The notes beneath the pieces were generated by a model, which saw only the letters and a program-made list of their open reading frames with translations, ran no database searches and was not told the origin of the DNA. Source: Sulfurimonas sp. (GTDB lineage Bacteria; Campylobacterota; Campylobacteria; Campylobacterales; Sulfurimonadaceae). Taken from it: 64,000 bases of DNA. Positions 24,838-30,879 of this stretch are shown in pieces. Each line of letters opens with the position of its first letter. Position 1 is the stretch's first letter. The DNA lies in NCBI RefSeq assembly GCF_018698455.1, contig NZ_JABIOQ010000014.1:1-64000 (forward strand). The letters are read 5' to 3'. Made by a program: the position numbers and the translations under genes.

Positions 24838-24916
24838 ATATTTGCAACTCGGCTATCTTAATAACATAAGACCCATAAGCTTTCCGTCCTTGCTTCGCAA
24901 CAAGTTTGGCATTTTA
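24838..24916 (-). promoter_or_regulatory. Class I cyclic-di-GMP (GEMM) riboswitch
   Basis: On the minus strand, GCCAAAC, a small hairpin with CGAAG loop, GGACGGAAAGC, GGGTCT, an AT-rich hairpin and AGCCGAGTTGC follow in the order and spacing of the GEMM-I aptamer (GCAAAC..GAAA..GGACGCAAAGC..GGGTCT..AGCCGGGTT). It is 72 bp upstream of the DUF1588-like gene, in the correct orientation. No strong terminator separates it from the ATG, so control may be at translation (AGGAG accessibility) or by an unrecognised attenuator. Confidence 0.8.
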
Positions 24917-25023
24917 AATACTTATATAAGAAAATTCTATAATAAGTAACATTAAATCATTATTAAACATATAAATAAGAATTTGCAAGAAGCTAGAGAA
25001 GGCTGTCAAAAATTATGCGATGA

Positions 25024-25185
25024 TTAGCTTGTTTTACTACTAGACTCTTCTGTAGAGTTTTCTTCTTCCATTTTTGCTCTATCTGCTTTACAGATATAAC
25101 GCGGTTTAGACGAAGTGTTTAACTTCTTTCTAGCACTTTTGAGGCGTTTATCGTACAGTTTTTGAATCTTAGCATTTCTATTCAT
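25024..25185 (-). CDS. DUF2986-like small basic protein
   Basis: 53 residues: MNRNAKIQKLYDKRLKSARK, KLNTSSKPRYICKADRAKME, then an acidic Ser/Glu tail. The N-terminal MNRxxKI and central KPxYIxKADRAKxE pattern match DUF2986. Role unknown. Own transcription unit; AGGAAG is upstream of the ATG. Confidence 0.7.
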   Translation of the reverse strand: MNRNAKIQKLYDKRLKSARKKLNTSSKPRYICKADRAKMEEENSTEESSSKTS

Positions 25186-25308
25186 CTTATTCTTCCTTAA
25201 CTATCTTAACTTTTAGCATATATAATGCATTTTTGAAAGTATACACTTCTTTTTTATCTTCACCTAATCCTTTATTTTTTTTATTGGTGTATTTAGTTAA
25301 AATGCGGC

Positions 25309-25455
25309 ATGAATAAAAAACAAATAGCTATTTTAAGTGTCGGAAATATATCAAATCAAGATGAAGGTATTGCTTTATATGCGAGTAAATACTTAGAATC
25401 TAACTACAGTTTTCACCCAAGTGTAACATCAATATCCCCAGCCATATCTCTTTGA
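25309..25455 (+). pseudogene. Truncated hydrogenase maturation protease
   Basis: MNKKQIAILSVGNISNQDEG, IALYASKYLESNYSFHPS is the N-terminus of a HybD/HupD-type [NiFe]-hydrogenase maturation endopeptidase (xxILGVGNILxxDEGxG). At 25421, after HPS, it runs into the inserted copy B repeat and stops at 25453-25455. The catalytic His and C-terminal half are gone. No hydrogenase genes are in the window. Confidence 0.7.
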
Positions 25456-25643
25456 GTCATATTTCCCACCTTTTTTAGGTAAGAATTTAACCCATAAGTC
25501 TTGAAACTACAACTAGTTAAATATTAACTCAAAAAATTAAAAAAGAGTTAATTTTAATAAATTAAATATTGACATTGTCAAGTAAATTCATAACATATAA
25601 ATACTTTCCTTATGAAAGTACAGTAAAACAATGAACTTTTGTA
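25421..25643. repeat. Duplicated control region, copy B
   Basis: Near-identical partial copy of 15584-15866 lacking one 60-bp unit between two operator repeats, so it keeps a single palindrome at 25515-25529. It interrupts the protease fragment. Its leader-hairpin arm is mutated (GTACTTT to GAACTTT). The remaining 25644-25811 shows only a small hairpin GCGAT/ATCGC near 25765. Confidence 0.85.
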
Positions 25644-25811
25644 TTCATTCCCATTATAGTTAACTAAACCTTAAATCACATTATTAATAGACATAAAGAG
25701 TGTCCTCTACTATCAGCTTAAAACTGGCTAATATTAGGGGAGTATTTGTATTTTTGGAAGCATATGCGATGAAAATTATCGCTTAATCTTAAGAAACTGT
25801 ACTATATTATT

Positions 25812-25856
25812 CTAAAGCTCTAAAAGCACGGTATCTCTCCGTGTGGATTCAAACTT
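25812..25856. repeat. Right island boundary: 45-bp direct repeat (functional recD2 end)
   Basis: The in-frame end of the intact recD2 gene, matching 13775-13819 at 43/45 positions with only synonymous differences. Together they bound ~12 kb of accessory DNA. Confidence 0.8.
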
Positions 25857-28049
25857 TTTACATCCACTCTCAAAAGCACCGCCCTCTCCCACTAAAATAC
25901 ACTTATGTTTTGCACGAGTAATCGCAGTATAGATAAGCTTTGTATTATGCATAATGAAGTGTGTGAAACTCATAGGAATTACCACTATGTCATACTCCAT
26001 ACCTTGCACTTTATGAATTGTCAGAGCATATGAGAGCATCAGGTGAGACTTTAACTCTTCATACTCATACACCACTACGACATCTTCATTTGGATAAAAA
26101 ACAAAAAGCTGTTCATCATCTTCTTCTATCTTAAAAAGGAGTCCACTCATTCCGTTAAATATTCTTCTAACACTAGACTCCTCTCCCGTCTTAAAACCAT
26201 CCCCACTCCAAGAAGTCATGTTTTCATTTTTTGTATGGACTACTTTATCCATTAAACGAAACTCTAAACTACCGCGTTTAACACACTTGCTCGGGTTTGG
26301 GTTAAAGTAGTCTTGGAGAACTTTGTTTAGGTTTGTAGTGCCTAGTATGCCACCCTTCATAGGTGTTATGACTTGAAAGTAATTTAGATACTCTTTTATC
26401 TGTTTATTCTTTAGTCTGTACCTAGCTTTTTCTATGGACTCTACAACTCTGTGTACTATTTCGGCCACGATATTGTTAGAGTTCTCATCACGAAGATTTT
26501 TGAGTTCATCTTGGGAAAGTTGGTTTCGTAGAGAATAGTAGTTTTGTATACTCACATCTGTAAATTCAAAGTCATCATACTTCTCTCTATAATGAGGTAC
26601 ATTCCCTTTTCGGATATCATTGGCTATAAGGGTTATGGCTTGTTCTTCACTCTGTCTATAAATCTTTGTTAGCTTTACTATAGGCGCAAGAGAGAGTTCT
26701 AAAACATCACTCAGTACATTGCCTGCTCCAATCGGAGGAAGTTGTGCATCATCACCTACGATGATTACTACAGCCTTTTTAGATATCTTTCTCATAAGTC
26801 GCGCAAAAAGCGAAGAGTTTATCATAGAAGCCTCATCAATAAGCACAACGGAATAAGGAAAAGTATCTAGACTCTCATGCTTTATAAGTAAAGACTGAAT
26901 CGTAGCCGACTCATACCCAGTTGTGTCACTTATACGCTGAGATGCTATCCCACTTAAAGCACATGTCATGATTTCTTTTTTATCATATCTTGTGTTGAGT
27001 ATTTCTAAAATTGTTTTTGAAGTTGTACTCTTTCCTGTTCCTGCATAACCAACTAAAAACAGAAGTCCTACTCCTGAGTTTATCATTTGGACAGCTTCTG
27101 TTTGTTGCTCTCCAAGTTTTAATTCTGACTCTTTTAAAAAAGCATCTAAATCGCCAACAAAACCGCTATTTTTTATCTTCGAACGAGTAGCAAAGTCATC
27201 ATATAAAAACTTTTCTGCATCATAAAGTCTAGAAGGTGAAACACGGTTGTTCTTCATAATGACTATGCTTCCCTCACCTACTCTCTCAACTAAAGCAGCT
27301 TCATAAAGGTTCGTCCTATTTGTAAAAAGTAACAACTCATCGAGCCCACTAAAAAGAACTTCTTTAGAGATACAAGAGTTTCCTTGTGCTTCGCAGTAAT
27401 TAAGCAAAACATAATCCATAGCAGAGCTAATACGCCCTTCATCTTCTTTTTCTACTCCCATTTTAAGAGCAAGTTCATCTGCTCTTTTAAAACCTATGGA
27501 GTTTATATTTGTCAGGACATATGGGTTTTCTTTTATTTTTGCACAGGGTGCGTCAACATCTTTCATCGCAGTTGCTATAGTAGTTAAAAGAGCTGGTGAA
27601 ACGTCAAAAGGACTTAAAAATTCTCCGAGTTCTCTCATGGAACGAAATTGTTTCCAAGAGTTCTGAATCTTTTTAAGTCGTTTCTCTTTAATACCTTTAA
27701 ATTCTAATAGTCTCTCGATGTCGTTATCGAGTATATCTATAAGCCCCTCTTGTCCAAACTGCTCAATTAAATCTGCTGAGAGTTTTTTAGTGAAGCCTTT
27801 GATGATTTTGTTTAAGAAGAAAAAGAGTTCGTTTTGATTTACTTTGAGGGAGTCAAACTTGAAAGTTTTGCCATGTTTTTTATGCTCATGCCACTCACCA
27901 CTTAGAGTGATTGCAGAACCTTTTATATTTTCAACAGAACTCTCATAATAAGTACCACTTATCTTCTCATCAGACTTTAAAACAGCTATAAAAAAGCCAT
28001 CTTCTTCAAAAAGGATTCTATCAATTTGACCTATTAAAGTAGTTGCCAA
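25812..28049 (-). CDS. recD2: RecD2-like 5'-3' DNA helicase
   Basis: 745 residues. An N-terminal OB/YrrC-like region (TTLIGQIDRILFEEDGFFIA), tandem helix-hairpin-helix-like segments around residues 90-200 (FGQEGLIDILDNDIERLLEF), then the SF1B helicase core: Walker A GYAGTGKSTTSK, Walker B VVLIDEASMI, and C-terminal YALTIHKVQGMEYDIVVIPM with TAITRAKHKC. The start is a TTG at 28049 two bases after the stop of a small upstream ORF, so translation is probably coupled. No recB/recC nearby, which fits the RecD2 type. Its last codons are duplicated at 13775-13819. Confidence 0.88.
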   Translation of the reverse strand: MATTLIGQIDRILFEEDGFFIAVLKSDEKISGTYYESSVENIKGSAITLSGEWHEHKKHGKTFKFDSLKVNQNELFFFLNKIIKGFTKKLSADLIEQFGQEGLIDILDNDIERLLEFKGIKEKRLKKIQNSWKQFRSMRELGEFLSPFDVSPALLTTIATAMKDVDAPCAKIKENPYVLTNINSIGFKRADELALKMGVEKEDEGRISSAMDYVLLNYCEAQGNSCISKEVLFSGLDELLLFTNRTNLYEAALVERVGEGSIVIMKNNRVSPSRLYDAEKFLYDDFATRSKIKNSGFVGDLDAFLKESELKLGEQQTEAVQMINSGVGLLFLVGYAGTGKSTTSKTILEILNTRYDKKEIMTCALSGIASQRISDTTGYESATIQSLLIKHESLDTFPYSVVLIDEASMINSSLFARLMRKISKKAVVIIVGDDAQLPPIGAGNVLSDVLELSLAPIVKLTKIYRQSEEQAITLIANDIRKGNVPHYREKYDDFEFTDVSIQNYYSLRNQLSQDELKNLRDENSNNIVAEIVHRVVESIEKARYRLKNKQIKEYLNYFQVITPMKGGILGTTNLNKVLQDYFNPNPSKCVKRGSLEFRLMDKVVHTKNENMTSWSGDGFKTGEESSVRRIFNGMSGLLFKIEEDDEQLFVFYPNEDVVVVYEYEELKSHLMLSYALTIHKVQGMEYDIVVIPMSFTHFIMHNTKLIYTAITRAKHKCILVGEGGAFESGCKKFESTRRDTVLLEL

Positions 28050-28051
28050 TG

Positions 28052-28204
28052 TTATATACTTAAATAATTTTCTATGATTTGGTCTGAAACATCTTCATGT
28101 TCATGAAGTATCATTTTTGATATTACAAAATCTATTTTATTAATTATTTCTTCCTTACTCAATAAATATTTTTCTAAAATTAATATTTTTTCTTGATTAT
28201 TCAT
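28052..28204 (-). CDS. Small ORF (50 aa) coupled to recD2
   Basis: ATG 28204 preceded by AGAGATAATA; encodes a charged, helical 50-residue product (MNNQEKILILEKYLLSKEEI, INKIDFVISKMILHEHEDVS). Its TAA is two bases from the recD2 TTG, suggesting translational coupling. No family recognised; the coding call rests on open frame, ribosome site and position. Confidence 0.5.
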   Translation of the reverse strand: MNNQEKILILEKYLLSKEEIINKIDFVISKMILHEHEDVSDQIIENYLSI

Positions 28205-28266
28205 TATTATCTCTATTTATCTTATTTAACTAGAATTGACATATTACTTTCAAGAATTAAAATTTA

Positions 28267-28275
28267 TGCTATAAT
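28267..28275 (+). promoter_or_regulatory. Extended -10 promoter TGCTATAAT
   Basis: Perfect Campylobacterota-style extended -10 box with an AT-rich upstream region. It predicts initiation near 28282, exactly at the start of the structured segment at 28283-28420, and there is no ORF downstream on this strand. Confidence 0.65.
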
Positions 28276-28282
28276 TTTATCA

Positions 28283-28420
28283 GTTGGGACAATTAGAGAG
28301 CATCAACTCTCTAAAAGCTTTTAATATAACCTTAGTTCATAAAGAACTAAAAGTATAACAATTATGACGCTTAATCGCATTGTTACATCCTTTTGGTTAC
28401 AAGGCTGACCCTGTCCCACC
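28283..28420 (+). ncRNA. Candidate structured small RNA
   Basis: TGGGACA at 28285-28291 can pair with TGTCCCA at 28412-28418, closing a multi-branched fold with four internal hairpins: AGAGAG/CTCTCT, TTAGTTC/GAACTAA, AACA..ATG.CG with its complement (ending CGCATTGTT), and CCTT/AAGG. A strong promoter lies just upstream and no ORF is present on this strand. It does not match tmRNA, SRP RNA, RNase P or a riboswitch I recognise. The rest of 28205-28528 has an AATCG/CGATT hairpin and a TGGCA/TGCCA terminator for the M16 gene near 28504-28516. Confidence 0.45.
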
Positions 28421-28528
28421 TTCCACCTCACAATACAACTCATACATCATAATCGACAACCGATTGTACAATTATAATATTTTTTGTAATGCTTAGTAGA
28501 AAACATGGCAATATGCCACACTTTAAAG

Positions 28529-29809
28529 CTATTTTGTAACTATTGCGAAGCTTATGTCTAGAATCTCTTTATGCTCTTTAATATACTTGTTTAAATCTTT
28601 GAGTTTTAGATTTTGGATCTGTTCTAGTTCTAGTTCAGAACTTCCTAGCTCAAAACCTTTATAGTACTCCTGAAAAGTTCTACTTAAACGCTGACTCATA
28701 GTCTCAACACGTAATGGCTCTGAACCAAGTATGAACTTTTTCGTCTGCTCTAATTCATCTTTAGTCACACCCTTTTTAACAAAAGTAGCTATCACTTCTT
28801 TAACTGTTGCTTTAGCTTCTTCCATAGACTCAAGTTTTGTTTGTAAATAACCGCTCATATAAGAGCTAGATTTTGTCACATTTACTCTTGCGTATGCAGA
28901 GTAAGCAAGACCACGTTTTACACGTACTTCTTCCATTAAACGTGAACCAAATCCACCTGTACCAAGTATAAACATAGCAACTCTAGCCTTGTAAAACTCA
29001 GAGGAATCTATACTGATGTCATATGGCGAACCAAAATAAACATATGCTTGTTCAGTCTCGCGTTTAAGTACAGAATTTTTAATTTTTTTATCAACTTTAA
29101 TCTGTACTAAAGGCTCACTTTTTCCAACTTCTAATGTAGATAAAACCTCAGTAAGTGTCTTTTTAACAAGTTTAATATCAATATCACCACCAACAACAAC
29201 AATAGCACGAGAAAGTACTATATGTTCTGCTGTAAATTTCTTTACATCTGTCATATTAATACTTTCAACACTCTCTTTCGTTCCACTTGATGGCTGTGCA
29301 AGAACAGAACCAGTAAACAAAAGACTTTTAAGTTCATTCCCTGCAATATAATCAAAGTCATTCTCTTTACGACTCAAACCACCAACTGTCATAGTTTTTA
29401 TCTTCTCGAGTGCTTTAGCAGAATAGTTAGGGTCTTTTAACAGTGTCTCTAAGCAATTCATACTATTTGCATACTCATCTTTTAAAGAACTTACTTCTAA
29501 AACAAAAGTTTCAGTTCCTGAATGAGCAGAGATACTAATGGCCTTAGATTCAAGTGCCTCAGCAAAAGCATTAGAACCCTCTGTTTTTGTACCCTCATTT
29601 AAAATCTTAGCTGATACTTTGGCTAAACCTGCCTTTTGAATATCAGTGATACTTCCACTGTTTGTAAAAACTATTTGTGTACTTACAAGTGGTAATCTGT
29701 TGTCTTCTTCATAGATTAAAGGGATTTTTACACCCTTGATTTCTATTGTTTCTGTTTTAGCTGCCATAAGTATCTGTCCTATTATTAGTAGTGTTAAAAA
29801 TATTTTCAT
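28529..29809 (-). CDS. M16-family peptidase homologue, probably inactive subunit
   Basis: 426 residues with an N-terminal signal (MKIFLTLLIIGQILMAAKT), so periplasmic. The pitrilysin-type two-domain layout is clear (LPLVSTQIVFTNSGSITD; VRVKRGLAYSAYARVN; KFILGSEPLRVETMSQRLSR), but the zinc motif HxxEH expected after AGLAKVSAK is absent. This identifies the non-catalytic partner type of M16B proteins. It follows mqnC by 5 bp; the two are probably cotranscribed although not functionally linked. Confidence 0.85.
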   Translation of the reverse strand: MKIFLTLLIIGQILMAAKTETIEIKGVKIPLIYEEDNRLPLVSTQIVFTNSGSITDIQKAGLAKVSAKILNEGTKTEGSNAFAEALESKAISISAHSGTETFVLEVSSLKDEYANSMNCLETLLKDPNYSAKALEKIKTMTVGGLSRKENDFDYIAGNELKSLLFTGSVLAQPSSGTKESVESINMTDVKKFTAEHIVLSRAIVVVGGDIDIKLVKKTLTEVLSTLEVGKSEPLVQIKVDKKIKNSVLKRETEQAYVYFGSPYDISIDSSEFYKARVAMFILGTGGFGSRLMEEVRVKRGLAYSAYARVNVTKSSSYMSGYLQTKLESMEEAKATVKEVIATFVKKGVTKDELEQTKKFILGSEPLRVETMSQRLSRTFQEYYKGFELGSSELELEQIQNLKLKDLNKYIKEHKEILDISFAIVTK

Positions 29810-29814
29810 TATAT

Positions 29815-30879
29815 CTAGTTGAAAATTTCTAATGTTTCATATGCTGTATTTCTTACAGCTGGTATTTCATCTATGTCTTTAATGAGTTGTACCATCTCTT
29901 CTTTAGCCATTACATAAGCTGCGCCTGCAGAACTTACAACATTTTCTTCCATCATAGTAGAACCAAGATCATTTGCTCCAAAACGCAGTGCCATCTGACC
30001 GATGTAAGGACCTTGTGTTACCCAAGAACTTTGTATGTTTGGCACATTATCAATGTAAAGTCGTGCAACTGCGAGTAAACGCAGGTAACGGTTTGAAGAT
30101 GGTTTGTCCATATCTGGAATCAAAGCTAAAAGTTCAGTATTTTTTCCCTGAAAACTCCACATGATAAATGCACGAAAACCACCAGTTTCATCTTGAAGGT
30201 TTCGTATCATATCAAAGTGATCTACAATCTGTTCATCAGTTTCAACTGTTCCATACATCATAGTAGCAGTACTCATGATGTCGAGTTTATGAGCTTGACG
30301 ATGTACATTTACCCAAACTTCCGCATCTATTTTCTTTGGAGCGATGATATCACGAACTTTATCTGAAAGTATTTCTGCACCAGCACCAGGTATGGAAGCT
30401 AAACCTTTTACTTTTAAACGCGATAGCACTTCTCCAATTGTTATGCGAGAAACCTTAGCAATAAAATCTAGCTCAATAGAAGAAAAACCGTGAATAGTAA
30501 TACTCGGGTATTTAGTATGAATATGTTCAACTAAATCCTCGTACCACTCTATTTTTAGCTTAGGGTGTACTCCACCTTGAAAAAGTATCTGTGTACCACC
30601 GATTTCAAGAAGTTCGTCTATTTTGTCATCTATCTCTTCGAAAGTTAAAACGTAAGCATCTGCATCTTTTTCATGTCTATAAAAGGCACAAAACTTACAG
30701 TCAACCCAACAAATGTTCGTATAGTTAATATTTCTATCAATTACAAAAGTGGTAATACCTTTTGGGTGAAGTTCTTTTTTACGAGCACTAGCCATCCGGC
30801 CAAGTTCCTTTAAATCAGCATTCTTTATTAAATCGAGAGCCTCTTCTTTAGTCATTCTTTGGCGTACAATTTTACTCAT
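29815..30879 (-). CDS. mqnC: Cyclic dehypoxanthine futalosine synthase
   Basis: Radical SAM enzyme of the futalosine menaquinone pathway. Cluster motif CWVDCKFC at Cys57/61/64, then AFYRHEKDADAYVLT, GGTQILFQGGVHP, HGFSSIELDFIAKVS, RLKVKGLASIPGAGAEIL and a C-terminal FGANDLGSTMMEENVV. Start at ATG 30879, sharing its A with the stop of the upstream cytochrome gene (TAATG). 354 residues. Membrane menaquinone is the likely partner of the adjacent multiheme cytochrome. Confidence 0.95.
   Translation of the reverse strand: MSKIVRQRMTKEEALDLIKNADLKELGRMASARKKELHPKGITTFVIDRNINYTNICWVDCKFCAFYRHEKDADAYVLTFEEIDDKIDELLEIGGTQILFQGGVHPKLKIEWYEDLVEHIHTKYPSITIHGFSSIELDFIAKVSRITIGEVLSRLKVKGLASIPGAGAEILSDKVRDIIAPKKIDAEVWVNVHRQAHKLDIMSTATMMYGTVETDEQIVDHFDMIRNLQDETGGFRAFIMWSFQGKNTELLALIPDMDKPSSNRYLRLLAVARLYIDNVPNIQSSWVTQGPYIGQMALRFGANDLGSTMMEENVVSSAGAAYVMAKEEMVQLIKDIDEIPAVRNTAYETLEIFN

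Noticed and set aside
13820-25811. An integrase or transposase gene inside the recD2 island
   Set aside because: Scanning both strands, every sizeable frame has another assignment; none carries an R..HxxR..Y set, a serine-recombinase or a DDE core.
28283-28420. Identification of the structured RNA as 6S RNA, SRP RNA or tmRNA
   Set aside because: It lacks the SRP GGAA tetraloop region, the tmRNA tRNA-like ends and tag frame, and the long single rod with central bubble expected of 6S. Left as unassigned.
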